Below are positions 8,859 through 17,766 of a stretch of 64,000 nucleotides of DNA, piece by piece; position 1 is the first letter of the stretch; each line of letters starts with the position of its first letter. Origin of the DNA: Pseudomonas brassicacearum (GTDB lineage: Bacteria > Pseudomonadota > Gammaproteobacteria > Pseudomonadales > Pseudomonadaceae); the NCBI RefSeq assembly GCF_003732225.1, contig NZ_MOBJ01000015.1, positions 1-64,000 on the forward strand. The letters are read 5' to 3'. The notes under the pieces are model-generated. The model had not been told where the DNA came from and did not search any database. It saw nothing but the letters and a program-made list of their open reading frames with translations. The position numbers and the translations under genes are program-made.

Positions 8859-11006
8859 TCAGCCCAGCTCCACTCGGTTGCGGCCGGCGTTTTTTGCCCG
8901 GTAAAGCGCCTGATCGGCTCTTTTAAGCACAAGATCGCTGTGTTCTCCCGCTTTGAACGCCGTCATTCCCATGGAAACAGTGATCGTCACGCGCTCGCCC
9001 TTGAAGTGAAAAGGGCAGGCTTCGATAGCCGCGCGCAGGGTTTCTGCCAACTTGGCGCCGACTGTCAAAGGGGTGTTGGGCACCAGCAAAACAAATTCCT
9101 CACCACCGAAACGGGCGATGAAGTCCGTTCCGCGCAGGCGCTTGCGCAGTACGCTGGCGATGATCTTCAGCACTTTGTCGCCGGCCAGGTGGCCGTAGTT
9201 ATCGTTGATGCGCTTGAAGTGATCGAGATCGAGCATCGCCAGCAACAGCGAGTTGCCGTGTTGCTGCCACTGGGCAACCTCATGCTCCAGACGCTCGCTC
9301 CAGGCCGCCCGGTTCGGTAAGCCGGTCAGCGGATCGATCAGGGCTTTCTGGCGTTGCTCTTCAAGGTGCTCGCGATAGCCCTGAGCTTCCTGCTCCATGC
9401 TCGCGACCCGTTCGGCCAGGCCTTGCAGGCGCGCCGCAACTTCCTGCTCACGCTCGTCGCGCTGCTTCTGGTGCTGATCCATGGTGCCGAGCAGACCTTC
9501 AAGATGGTTCTCCAGCACATGCTTGAGGCCTTCCAGATCCGCGGCGTCCTGCATGCTGCTCTGCAGGCCATCGACCTGTTCACGGATCTGCGTGTCCATC
9601 TCCCGTGCGGCAGAGCGGTTGTCGGCATGGCCTTCGCTGGCGGCTTGCAGGTTGCTTTGGAAGGATTCCAGTCGCTCATTGAGTTGCTTGAGGTAAACCT
9701 CGAACTCATGCTGACCACTGTCGGTAATCGCCAGCATCAAAACCGCGAGATCATCGAGGATCGGCAGCAGTTCGTACCAGTTCAAACCATTTTGCAGCCG
9801 GTCGCGCATCGCCTCGGCTTGCGGTCGGTGGCGCTCCGGCAACGACAAGTCGTCCAGCAGACCCAGCAATGTGCTCTCGATGTGCTTGGCCACCGAGCTG
9901 TAGGACGGCTCCGGCGAGTCCGGCAGTGCATAAAGAACATCCTGCTCGGATTGCTCCGAGTCCAGAGCCGTCGGGACTTCTGCCATCGCCGGTGGGGGCG
10001 GAAGGCTGCCGTGTAACGGCGAAGCTTCATCGCCCGCTCGTGGGACGGTGGACGTCAGCTCGTCGGGATTGATTGCCATTGCGTCGGGAGCCGTCGTCGG
10101 ATCAACTGCCGGGGCAGCCTGCGGCTCTTCCAGCGGATCCGTATCAGGTAGATCCTGATCCGCTACCAGCGCTTTGGCACGCGCAGCTTCGACGACTAAC
10201 ACAGGAGGAACAAAAGCCACCACTTCAGGTGATGGCCTGGTTTCTTCCAGTGGCTGAGGTGCCGCAGGCGCAGACTCTGCAATCACGCCGTGCGGCACTG
10301 GCGCGGTCGGTGTCGGGACTTCCTGCACCGCTGGTGTAATAACCTGGACCAGTGCCGGCATCGATGATTCACGCACCGGCCCAAGTATTGCCTCTACAAC
10401 AGGTGCCGACAATTGCTCAACGGGGCTCGGAGCTGGCGCTTCGTGTTGAGACGCACCGGCTTCCAAGGTCTGCGCATCAGCGTCTCGACCACCAAACAAA
10501 CGTTGCAGCAAACCTGGGCGGCTTGGCTCGGCAGGGTTTTCCAGCAGGCTCAGCGCTTGACCTTGCAGACCACTGAGCTCACCCAGCAACAAAGGAATTT
10601 CACGTGCCTGGCTGACCCGTCCGTCGAGTTGCTTGGCGAAGGTCTTCAGCGGGCGGCTGATCTCCCGCGGCAACGGCAAACTCTGGAGCTGACTGACCAG
10701 GGCGGTCAACGCAGCGCTGACCTGATCGACCCGGGTCTCGCGACGCTGCTCGGAGTCGAGTACGGCTTTCTCCAGGCGTGGCAGCAATGCGGCCAATCCT
10801 GCATCCATATCGTTGGTGCGGATGACTTCGCGCATTTCCTTCATGCACTGGTCAACCGCGCGGTCGGTGCCCTCGGCCGCCAGCGTGCTGCGCACCAGCC
10901 CGCGACGCAGCAAGTCGAGGCGGGCATCCCAGCGGCGCTCGAGCTTTTCCTGCTGTTCGATACTTTTGAGGTATTTCTCTTTCCAGCGCTGTGCTTCGTC
11001 GCTCAT
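8859..11006 (-). CDS. dgcH: DgcH-like diguanylate cyclase
   Basis: A 715-residue cytoplasmic protein that makes c-di-GMP from two GTP. The C-terminal GGDEF domain carries the active-site variant GGEEF (about 634-638) with an inhibitory I-site RGTD five residues before it, so product inhibition is expected. The N-terminal 140 residues are helical; a long Pro/Ala/Glu-rich, probably disordered linker (about 170-370) follows, then a helical and coiled-coil stretch (about 380-560). No membrane segment. Its start overlaps the stop of the upstream EEP gene by 4 bp (ATGA), indicating translational coupling. Confidence 0.92.
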   Translation of the reverse strand: MSDEAQRWKEKYLKSIEQQEKLERRWDARLDLLRRGLVRSTLAAEGTDRAVDQCMKEMREVIRTNDMDAGLAALLPRLEKAVLDSEQRRETRVDQVSAALTALVSQLQSLPLPREISRPLKTFAKQLDGRVSQAREIPLLLGELSGLQGQALSLLENPAEPSRPGLLQRLFGGRDADAQTLEAGASQHEAPAPSPVEQLSAPVVEAILGPVRESSMPALVQVITPAVQEVPTPTAPVPHGVIAESAPAAPQPLEETRPSPEVVAFVPPVLVVEAARAKALVADQDLPDTDPLEEPQAAPAVDPTTAPDAMAINPDELTSTVPRAGDEASPLHGSLPPPPAMAEVPTALDSEQSEQDVLYALPDSPEPSYSSVAKHIESTLLGLLDDLSLPERHRPQAEAMRDRLQNGLNWYELLPILDDLAVLMLAITDSGQHEFEVYLKQLNERLESFQSNLQAASEGHADNRSAAREMDTQIREQVDGLQSSMQDAADLEGLKHVLENHLEGLLGTMDQHQKQRDEREQEVAARLQGLAERVASMEQEAQGYREHLEEQRQKALIDPLTGLPNRAAWSERLEHEVAQWQQHGNSLLLAMLDLDHFKRINDNYGHLAGDKVLKIIASVLRKRLRGTDFIARFGGEEFVLLVPNTPLTVGAKLAETLRAAIEACPFHFKGERVTITVSMGMTAFKAGEHSDLVLKRADQALYRAKNAGRNRVELG

Positions 11007-11881
11007 TCAGGGGTTCCGCGAAGGGCAGGACTCAACGCGGGCAATGCATCGGCCGTGAGCGAACCCGGCAGACGAATCTCTACCGCGACCGGCAGGTGAT
11101 CGGAAATCGGTTGTGCCAGCACTTCGACCCGTTCGAGGGTCAGCGTAGGGCTGAGCAGAATATGGTCCAGGCAGCGTTGCGGGCGCCAACTGGGGAAAGT
11201 CGCTTCGACTTGTGGCGCGAGCAAACCAAGGTCCCGCAGAGGAGAGGTTTGCAGCAGATCACTGGCGTGGGTGTTCATATCACCCATCAGCACTTGATGC
11301 TTGTAGTCGCCGATCAGCTCGCGAATGTAGGCCAACTGCATTGTCCGCACGCGCGCCCCCAATGCCAGGTGCATCATTACGACCACCAGCGCCTCCGGTC
11401 CCTCGCCAAACCGCACAAGAATCGCACCACGGCCCTTGGGCCCGGGCAGCGGATGATCTTCAATTGCCCATGGGCGCAAACGGCTGAGCACGCCATTGCT
11501 GTGCTGAGCGAGACGACCCAGGTTGCGATTGAGTTGTTGATACCAGTAGGGGAAGGCACCGAGCTGAGCCAGGTGCTCGACTTGATTGACGTAGCCTGAC
11601 CGCAGGCTGCCGCCATCGGCTTCCTGCAAAGCGACCAGATCGTAGTCGCCCAGCAGACTGCCGATCTTTTGCAGGTTATCCGCGCGCCCGGTGTGCGGCA
11701 GCAGATGCTGCCAGCTACGGGTCAGGTAATGCCGATAACGCTCGGTACTGATGCCGACCTGGATGTTAAAACTGAGCAAACGCAAACGGCTGTCTGCGGG
11801 CAAGCCCGAGGATTCCAGATGATGCTCGTTGACTTGCGGGTTGTGCAGGCCAACAAGACGTTCAGCACCCCAACGGCGCAT
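11003..11881 (-). CDS. Endonuclease/exonuclease/phosphatase (EEP) family protein
   Basis: A 292-residue metal-dependent hydrolase of the DNase I-like EEP superfamily. Visible motifs: LLSFNIQVG near the N-terminus, LVALQEADGG (metal-binding Glu), LMGDMNTHASD (the catalytic D-x-N) and the C-terminal SDHLPV (catalytic Asp-His). No signal peptide. The natural substrate (nucleic acid, phosphoinositide-like lipid or other phosphodiester) cannot be told. It lies between dsbA (12 bp gap) and dgcH (4 bp overlap), as in P. aeruginosa. Confidence 0.88.
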   Translation of the reverse strand: MRRWGAERLVGLHNPQVNEHHLESSGLPADSRLRLLSFNIQVGISTERYRHYLTRSWQHLLPHTGRADNLQKIGSLLGDYDLVALQEADGGSLRSGYVNQVEHLAQLGAFPYWYQQLNRNLGRLAQHSNGVLSRLRPWAIEDHPLPGPKGRGAILVRFGEGPEALVVVMMHLALGARVRTMQLAYIRELIGDYKHQVLMGDMNTHASDLLQTSPLRDLGLLAPQVEATFPSWRPQRCLDHILLSPTLTLERVEVLAQPISDHLPVAVEIRLPGSLTADALPALSPALRGTPE

Positions 11882-11893
11882 GGCGTGCGCCGC

Positions 11894-12523
11894 TTACTTA
11901 GCGGCGCGCTCCTTGGCGATCAGCTGATCGGCCACGCTCAAGGTACCTTCAGGACCACCGGCAGTGCCCAGGTCGAAACGGTATTTGCCGTTGACGACCA
12001 TGGTCGGTACGCCAGAGATCTGATAGGCCTGAGCCTTTTTCTTGGCATCTTCAACTTTGCCTTTGACGGCGAACGAGTTGTAGGTGCTCAGGAACTTGTC
12101 CTTGTCGACGCCTTCGCCGGTCAGGAACTCAGCCATTTCTTCCGGGGTAGCGAGCTTCTTGCCACCGTGGATCGCTTCGAAGACGGCTTTGTGAACCTTG
12201 TGTTCCACGCCCATCGCTTCCAGGGTGATGTACAGCTGGCCGTGAACGTTCCAGATACCACCGAACATGGCCGGAATACGCACGAAGTTCACGTCGGCAG
12301 GGAGTTTTTCAACCCAAGGGTTGATGGTTGGCTCGAACGCATAGCAATGCGGGCAGCCATACCAGAACAGTTCCACGACTTCGATCTTGCCAGGCACAGC
12401 CACCGGAACGGCGCTGCTCAATTCGACATATTGCTTACCGGCTTCAAGCGGTTCGGCAGCTTGGGCGGTCATGCCGAACAGGCTGGCAGTGACGAGTGCG
12501 GCGCTGAGAATCAGATTACGCAT
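11894..12523 (-). CDS. dsbA: DsbA, periplasmic thiol:disulfide interchange protein
   Basis: A 209-residue periplasmic oxidase that introduces disulfides into exported proteins and is reoxidised by DsbB. The signal peptide (about 1-22, ending AQAAE) precedes a thioredoxin fold with active site C57-P-H-C60 and the cis-proline loop GVPT near the C-terminus. The length is typical. The upstream cytochrome unit ends in a hairpin terminator at 12618-12646, so dsbA probably has its own promoter and leads the dsbA-EEP-dgcH run. Confidence 0.95.
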   Translation of the reverse strand: MRNLILSAALVTASLFGMTAQAAEPLEAGKQYVELSSAVPVAVPGKIEVVELFWYGCPHCYAFEPTINPWVEKLPADVNFVRIPAMFGGIWNVHGQLYITLEAMGVEHKVHKAVFEAIHGGKKLATPEEMAEFLTGEGVDKDKFLSTYNSFAVKGKVEDAKKKAQAYQISGVPTMVVNGKYRFDLGTAGGPEGTLSVADQLIAKERAAK

Positions 12524-12617
12524 GCTTTACTCCTGGGCAAATTGGCTCGCCTCGCGCGACCTGCTTTCCGGCAGGTCATGGCGGGCATCAGTTATCTAGT
12601 GTAACGGCAGCGGCCAC

Positions 12618-12646
12618 AAAAAAGGGCGGCCAAAGCCACCCTTTTT
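12618..12646. terminator. Bidirectional hairpin terminator
   Basis: Stem AGGGCGGC/GCCACCCT (one G-U pair) around a short loop, with six A on one side and five T on the other. It ends the cytochrome c transcript on the minus strand and separates it from dsbA. Confidence 0.8.
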
Positions 12647-12723
12647 ATGCTTGCATCAAAGGATTAATCGAGCGTTAACATTGCGCGAGATCAACACCTT
12701 GCGCAGCGCCCGCGCAACCGGCC

Positions 12724-13329
12724 TTAGTGCAGGCCTTGAATATAGCTGGACACCGCTTCGATGTCCTTGTTGCTCAATTTTGCAGCAATGCTTTGCATGA
12801 TTTTCGTGTCGCCGTCGTTGGTACGGTTACCTTCACGGAAATCAGTCAGCTGCTTGGCGATGTATTGAGCGTGCTGGCCACCCAGGTGCGGGAAGGCAGC
12901 AGCGGCGTTGCCTGCACCGTTAGGCGAGTGGCAACCGGTGCACGAAGGCATGCCCTGGTCCAGTTTGCCGCCACGGAACAACTCTTCACCGTGAGCCACG
13001 ACTTTCGGGTCTGCTGCGCCGACGCTGCCTTTCTGGCTGGCGAAGTAGGCAGCGAGGTCGGCCAGGTCCTGATCGCTCAGGTTGGTCAACAGGCCGGTCA
13101 TCTCCAGAACGGTGCGCTTGCCCGACTTGATGTCGTGCAGCTGCTTGTTCAGGTAACGCTCACCCTGACCCGCCAACTTTGGAAAGTTTGGCGCCATGCT
13201 GTTGCCGTCCGGGCCATGACAGGCGCCACATACTGCGGCTTTCGCCTGACCAGCAGTCGCATCACCTGCAGCATGGGCAATGCCGGAGATCCCCAGGGTC
13301 AACAGCAGACTCACGATCAATTTGTTCAT
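12724..13329 (-). CDS. cc4: Cytochrome c4, dihaem
   Basis: A 201-residue periplasmic electron carrier. The signal peptide ends at about residue 20 (AHAAG). Two class I cytochrome c domains each carry a haem-binding CxxCH (C34-G-A-C37-H and C130-T-G-C133-H), and Met residues in each half (for example NSMAPNFP, LEMTGL, IMQSI) can act as axial ligands. In pseudomonads cytochrome c4 carries electrons to cbb3- and aa3-type terminal oxidases. It is 46 bp downstream of a monohaem cytochrome gene and likely co-transcribed. Confidence 0.95.
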   Translation of the reverse strand: MNKLIVSLLLTLGISGIAHAAGDATAGQAKAAVCGACHGPDGNSMAPNFPKLAGQGERYLNKQLHDIKSGKRTVLEMTGLLTNLSDQDLADLAAYFASQKGSVGAADPKVVAHGEELFRGGKLDQGMPSCTGCHSPNGAGNAAAAFPHLGGQHAQYIAKQLTDFREGNRTNDGDTKIMQSIAAKLSNKDIEAVSSYIQGLH

Positions 13330-13375
13330 CAGCTAATCCAACTACGGCTAAGGGTTAAAGAGTTATGGACCGGGA

Positions 13376-13666
13376 TCACTCGTTCATCCTCTGGATGATT
13401 GCTCGGTAATCCTCGGCACTGCAGTCCATGCACAAACCACGCGGCGGCATCGCCTTGAAACCCTGGGTCACGTGTTGCACCAGCGTCTCCATACCTTGCG
13501 CCAGTCTTGGCGCCCAAGCTTCCTGATCACCCTTTCGAGGCGCCGTTGGGAGTTGGCCGGAATGACAGGCTCCACAAACACGGTTGTACACAGCTTCCGG
13601 ATCCTGTGTAGCCTGAGCGCTGTAAAGCGGCATCAAGACACCGGCAGCTAGCAGCCATTTCGTCAT
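13376..13666 (-). CDS. Monohaem cytochrome c, c5-like
   Basis: A 96-residue exported protein: signal peptide of about 19 residues, haem motif C31-G-A-C34-H, a likely axial Met in FKAMPPRG and a second cysteine pair (CMDC) near the C-terminus, as in cytochrome c5. It precedes cytochrome c4 in one transcription unit. It is probably a small periplasmic electron carrier; its redox partner is not shown by the sequence. Confidence 0.9.
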   Translation of the reverse strand: MTKWLLAAGVLMPLYSAQATQDPEAVYNRVCGACHSGQLPTAPRKGDQEAWAPRLAQGMETLVQHVTQGFKAMPPRGLCMDCSAEDYRAIIQRMNE

Positions 13667-13857
13667 AAAACGACCTTTTCAGGGTTGAGAGCGTTCTGCG
13701 TTCTAGTGCGCAATCAAGGTCAATCGCTCTCGTGAACTTCATCCTACGCTGGGACAAAGCGCACACAAAATCTGCGGCATTATATACTGGCGTCACTGAA
13801 ACGGAAACGACGCTGCTCTTTGCGACCAATCTCGGCACCGCCCACATCGGAAATCCC

Positions 13858-14502
13858 ATGCAACTCAAGAACCCCATCCTCGGTCTGTGCCAACAGTCCA
13901 CCTTCATGCTCAGCGCCGCCAAAGTCGACCAATGCCCTGACGACGAAGGCTTTGAAGTGGCCTTCGCCGGGCGTTCCAACGCCGGCAAGTCCAGCGCCCT
14001 GAACACTCTGACTCACGCCAGCCTGGCTCGCACCTCGAAAACGCCAGGTCGCACGCAACTCTTGAACTTCTTTAAGCTAGACGATGAACGCCGTCTGGTC
14101 GACCTGCCGGGTTACGGCTACGCGAAAGTGCCGATCCCGCTGAAGCAACACTGGCAGCGCCACCTGGAAGCTTATCTGGGCAGCCGCGAGAGCCTGAAGG
14201 GTTTGATTCTGATGATGGACATCCGTCATCCAATGACCGACTTCGACCTGCTGATGCTCGACTGGGCCGTGGCCAGCGGCATGCCGATGCACATTCTGCT
14301 GACCAAGGCCGACAAACTGACCTATGGCGCAGCAAAGAACACCTTGCTCAAAGTTCAGGCGGAAATCCGTAAAGGCTGGGGCGAAACCGTGACTATCCAG
14401 CTGTTCTCGGCCCCAAAACGCCTGGGCCTGGAAGACGCCTACACTGTATTGGCGAACTGGATGGAACTGGCAGACAAGGGCGCCGAGGCGGCCGCAGAGT
14501 AA
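13858..14502 (+). CDS. engB: EngB/YihA, ribosome-assembly GTPase
   Basis: A 214-residue TRAFAC GTPase needed for 50S subunit assembly. G1 GRSNAGKS (38-45), G3 DLPGYGYA, G4 TKAD and the terminal G5 region (FSAPKRLG) are all present. The ATG at 13858 gives the family N-terminus (MQLKNPILGLCQQS); an upstream in-frame start at 13732 adds 42 unconserved residues and would run through the promoter, so it is rejected. It converges with polA across the ersA gap. Confidence 0.95.
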   Translation: MQLKNPILGLCQQSTFMLSAAKVDQCPDDEGFEVAFAGRSNAGKSSALNTLTHASLARTSKTPGRTQLLNFFKLDDERRLVDLPGYGYAKVPIPLKQHWQRHLEAYLGSRESLKGLILMMDIRHPMTDFDLLMLDWAVASGMPMHILLTKADKLTYGAAKNTLLKVQAEIRKGWGETVTIQLFSAPKRLGLEDAYTVLANWMELADKGAEAAAE

Positions 14503-14505
14503 GGC

Positions 14506-14626
14506 GCAAGCTGTCTGCGCGGCGCTCAGGCAAGGCAAAAACAGGCGAGCAAGCGGAGTTTAGGGCCCTAAATGAGCATTGCGAGCCTGTTTTTAACGCA
14601 GCATGAGCGACGCGCAGGCAGTTTGC
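14506..14626. repeat. 121-bp imperfect palindrome
   Basis: Two arms of about 60 bases meet at a perfect TTTAGGGCCCTAAA centre (14559-14572). The arms match over most of their length, including AAAAACAGGC/GCCTGTTTTT and the outer GCAAG-CTG/CAG-TTTGC. It starts 3 bp after the engB stop and ends 5 bp before the ErsA terminator tract. It could be a miniature inverted-repeat element, a large terminator hairpin, or both. Confidence 0.75.
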
Positions 14627-14630
14627 GGGC

Positions 14631-14762
14631 AAAAAAAACCCCGAATTACGTATGGGGAGAGAGTAATCCGGGGTCTAAGTTTCCGGACCGCTAGGGCGGG
14701 GTCCAGATATCTGCCAACACTTAACACAACATAGGAGCATCGAAGGGCTTCACCACCCATTC
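14631..14762 (-). ncRNA. ersA: ErsA small RNA (Spot 42 position)
   Basis: No protein is encoded here, but a complete sRNA unit is visible on the minus strand: a promoter at 14769-14796, a predicted 5' end near 14762, and an intrinsic terminator at 14631-14670 with arms ACCCCGGATTAC/GTAATTCGGGGT followed by eight U. The predicted length is about 132 nt. ErsA of P. aeruginosa is an AlgU-dependent, Hfq-associated sRNA at this same polA-engB locus, affecting algC, exopolysaccharide and envelope functions. Identification rests on position, promoter, terminator and size; the transcript end is inferred. Confidence 0.85.
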
Positions 14763-14768
14763 AGTAAC

Positions 14769-14796
14769 TCTGAGTGGCGGTTCACGGATTTAGTTC
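14769..14796 (-). promoter_or_regulatory. AlgU (sigma-22)-type promoter of ersA
   Basis: Reading the minus strand: GAACTA (-35, 14791-14796), a 17-bp spacer, then TCAGA (-10, 14769-14773). The AlgU consensus is GAACTT-N16/17-TCTGA. The initiation point would be about 14762. Confidence 0.75.
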
Positions 14797-14920
14797 CGAT
14801 TAATTTCAAAACCTATTGGGAATAATCCCAAGCATTTTCCGAACTAATAGCCCTTCGCCAGTGACTGGCCGCGACACTACGCCGCGGCGCTATCCCCGAG
14901 AAAAAGTACCTCAAAACGGC

Positions 14921-17692
14921 TTAATGCGCCTCATCCCAGTTGTTGCCGACACCGACTTCCACCAAAAGCGGTACATCCAGGGTCGCTGCGCCGCTCATGT
15001 GAACGCGAACCTCCTCACGAACCTGATCAACCAGGTCTTCGCGAACCTCAAGCACCAATTCATCGTGCACCTGCAGAATCACTTTGGCGTCCAGGCCTGA
15101 AGTCGTCAGCCAGTTATCCACTGCCACCATGGCTTTCTTGATGATGTCCGCCGCGGTGCCTTGCATCGGCGCGTTGATCGCCGTGCGTTCGGCGCCTTTG
15201 CGCAGGGCCGGGTTCTTCGCGTTGATGTCCGGCAGGTACAGGCGACGGCCGAAAATGGTTTCGACGAAACCCTGCTCAGCCGCCTGGGCCCGGGTGCGCT
15301 CCATGTACTCGAGCACACCTGGATAGCGGGCAAAATAACGGTCGATGTAGGCTTGGGACTGCTTACGGTCGACGCCGATCTGCTTGGCCAGGCCAAACGC
15401 GCTCATGCCGTAGATCAGACCGAAGTTGATCGCCTTGGCGCTGCGCCGCTGGTCGGTGGTGACGTCCGCCAGTTCAACCCCGAACACCTCGGCAGCGGTG
15501 GCTTTGTGCACGTCCAGGTCGTTGCGGAATGCGTGCAACAGCCCTTCGTCCTTGGCCAGATGGGCCATGATCCGCAGTTCGATCTGCGAGTAGTCCGCCG
15601 CCAGCAGCTTGTAGCCTTTCGGCGCAACGAATGCCTGACGAATCCGTCGACCTTCGGCGGTACGAATCGGAATGTTCTGCAGGTTTGGATCACTGGAAGA
15701 CAAACGACCGGTCGCTGCCACCGCTTGATGGTAGGACGTGTGAATCCGCCCGGTGCGTGGGTTGATCTGCTCCGGCAGACGGTCGGTATAGGTGCTTTTC
15801 AGCTTGCTCAAGGAGCGGTACTGCATCAGCACTTTGGGCAACGGGTAATCCTGCTCGGCCAGTTCCGCCAGCACCGCTTCGGCGGTTGAAGCCTGGCCCT
15901 TGGCGGTTTTGCTGAGAATCGGCAGCCCGAGTTTTTCGTACAGGATCACGCCCAATTGTTTCGGCGAACCGAGGTTGAACTCTTCACCGGCGATGGCGAA
16001 CGCCTCACGCTCGAGAGCTACCAACTTGTCGCCCAGCTCAACGCTCTGGATGCCCAGCAGGTTGGCGTCGACCAACGCGCCCTGACGTTCAATTCGCGCC
16101 AACACCGGAACCAGCGGCATCTCGATTTCGCTCAGGACTTTGCTCAGGCTCGGAATGGCATTGAGTTTTTCCTGCAAGGTCTGATGCAGACGTAGTGTCA
16201 CGTCGGCGTCTTCAGCGGCGTATGGCCCGGCCAGCTCCAGCGAGATCTGGTCGAAGGTCAGTTGCTTGACGCCCTTGCCCGCGATGTCCTGGAAGCTGGT
16301 GGTGGTGTAGCCCAAATACTTGAGCGCCAGGCTGTCCATATCGTGACGGGTTGCGGTGGAGTCCAGCACGTAGGACTCGAGCATGGTGTCGAAGGCGATG
16401 CCTTGCACCATGATGCCGCAGCCCTGATCGCCACCTATGGCGCAGTTGGCCAGGATGTTCATGTCGAACTTGGCATGCTGGCCGACCTTGAGCTTGCTCG
16501 GGTCTTCCAGAATCGGTTTCAGCGCGCGCAACACAGTGTCGCGATCCAGTTGATCCGGCACGCCCATGTAGGAATGGGTCAACGGGATGTAGGCTGCTTC
16601 GTTGGCGTGTACAGCGAACGACAGCCCGACAAGTTGCGCTTGCTGCGCGTCGACACCGGTGGTTTCGGTGTCGAAGGCGAACAACTTGGCGTTTTGCAGT
16701 TTCTTCAGCCAGACGTCGAAATCAGCCTGGGTGAGAACCGTGGTGTACTTGGGCCCATCGTCGCCGACCACGGCTTCTTCAACCGCCGCCACCACTTCCT
16801 GGCCCGCTCGCTTGGCGTCACGCTGAAGCTCCTCGAACCAGCTCTTGAACTCGAGCAGGGTATAGAGCTCGGCAAGCTTTTCACGGTCCGGCTCACCCAG
16901 GTGCAAGTCGTCGAGACCAATGTCCAACGGTACGTCGACCTTGATGGTCGCCAGTTGATAGGAGAGGAACGCCATCTCCTTGTGCTCTTCAAGCTTGGCC
17001 GGCAGCGTTTTAGCGCCACGAATCGGCAAGGTCGGGACGATATCGAGCTGCGCATAGAGCTCGGTGAGGCCGCCGTTCACGCCCACCAGCAAGCCAGACG
17101 CCGTCTTCGGGCCAATGCCCGGCACGCCCGGAATGTTGTCGGAGGAATCACCCATCAGTGCCAGGTAATCGATGATCTGTTCGGGAGCGACGCCGAATTT
17201 CTCCTTCACGCCAGCCACGTCCATCGCGCTACCGGTCATGGTATTGACCAAGGTAATGTGCCCGTCGACCAGTTGCGCCATGTCCTTGTCGCCGGTAGAG
17301 ATCACCACCGGGCGGTCAGCGGCCGCGCTGCTGCGGGCCAGCGTACCGATTACGTCGTCGGCCTCAACGCCTTCGACGCACAGCAACGGAAAGCCCAGGG
17401 CAATCACGCTCGCGTGCAATGGCTCGATCTGCACGCGCATGTCGTCGGGCATGCTTGGGCGGTTGGCTTTGTACTCGGCGTACATGTCATCGCGAAACGT
17501 CCCGCCCTTGGCGTCGAATACGACAGCGAACGGGCTGTCCGGGTACTGCTTGCGCAGACTCTTGAGCATGTTCAGCACGCCCTTGACCGCACCGGTCGGC
17601 AGGCCTTTGGAGGTGGTCAGCGGTGGCAGCGCGTGAAAGGCGCGGTACAGGTAAGAAGAACCGTCCACCAGGACGAGGGGGGCTTGGCTCAT
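14921..17692 (-). CDS. polA: DNA polymerase I
   Basis: A 923-residue enzyme for Okazaki-fragment processing and repair. The 5' nuclease domain (about 1-290) holds VLVDGSSYLYRAF, GVEADDVIGT and the DKDMAQLV region. The 3'-5' exonuclease domain keeps the catalytic D-T-E of FAFDTETTG, so proofreading should work. Polymerase motifs A (DYSQIELRIMAHL), B (RRSAKAINFGLIYG) and C (QVHDELVLEV) are intact. The ATG at 17692 gives the usual MSQAPLVLVDGSS start; a TTG four codons upstream follows an AAAAGG and is an alternative. Confidence 0.97.
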   Translation of the reverse strand: MSQAPLVLVDGSSYLYRAFHALPPLTTSKGLPTGAVKGVLNMLKSLRKQYPDSPFAVVFDAKGGTFRDDMYAEYKANRPSMPDDMRVQIEPLHASVIALGFPLLCVEGVEADDVIGTLARSSAAADRPVVISTGDKDMAQLVDGHITLVNTMTGSAMDVAGVKEKFGVAPEQIIDYLALMGDSSDNIPGVPGIGPKTASGLLVGVNGGLTELYAQLDIVPTLPIRGAKTLPAKLEEHKEMAFLSYQLATIKVDVPLDIGLDDLHLGEPDREKLAELYTLLEFKSWFEELQRDAKRAGQEVVAAVEEAVVGDDGPKYTTVLTQADFDVWLKKLQNAKLFAFDTETTGVDAQQAQLVGLSFAVHANEAAYIPLTHSYMGVPDQLDRDTVLRALKPILEDPSKLKVGQHAKFDMNILANCAIGGDQGCGIMVQGIAFDTMLESYVLDSTATRHDMDSLALKYLGYTTTSFQDIAGKGVKQLTFDQISLELAGPYAAEDADVTLRLHQTLQEKLNAIPSLSKVLSEIEMPLVPVLARIERQGALVDANLLGIQSVELGDKLVALEREAFAIAGEEFNLGSPKQLGVILYEKLGLPILSKTAKGQASTAEAVLAELAEQDYPLPKVLMQYRSLSKLKSTYTDRLPEQINPRTGRIHTSYHQAVAATGRLSSSDPNLQNIPIRTAEGRRIRQAFVAPKGYKLLAADYSQIELRIMAHLAKDEGLLHAFRNDLDVHKATAAEVFGVELADVTTDQRRSAKAINFGLIYGMSAFGLAKQIGVDRKQSQAYIDRYFARYPGVLEYMERTRAQAAEQGFVETIFGRRLYLPDINAKNPALRKGAERTAINAPMQGTAADIIKKAMVAVDNWLTTSGLDAKVILQVHDELVLEVREDLVDQVREEVRVHMSGAATLDVPLLVEVGVGNNWDEAH

Positions 17693-17766
17693 GAGCAGGA
17701 TCAACCTTTTCGGCGGGTCCGGCGCTAGAATAGCGGGACCGTTGACGACAAAGGGACAAGGTTATC

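Noticed and set aside
13732..13857. Extended N-terminus of EngB
   Set aside because: 42 extra residues unlike the family and lying over the presumed promoter; the ATG at 13858 fits better.
16262..17728. 488-codon open frame opposite polA
   Set aside because: Shadow of polA; no ribosome site and skewed composition.
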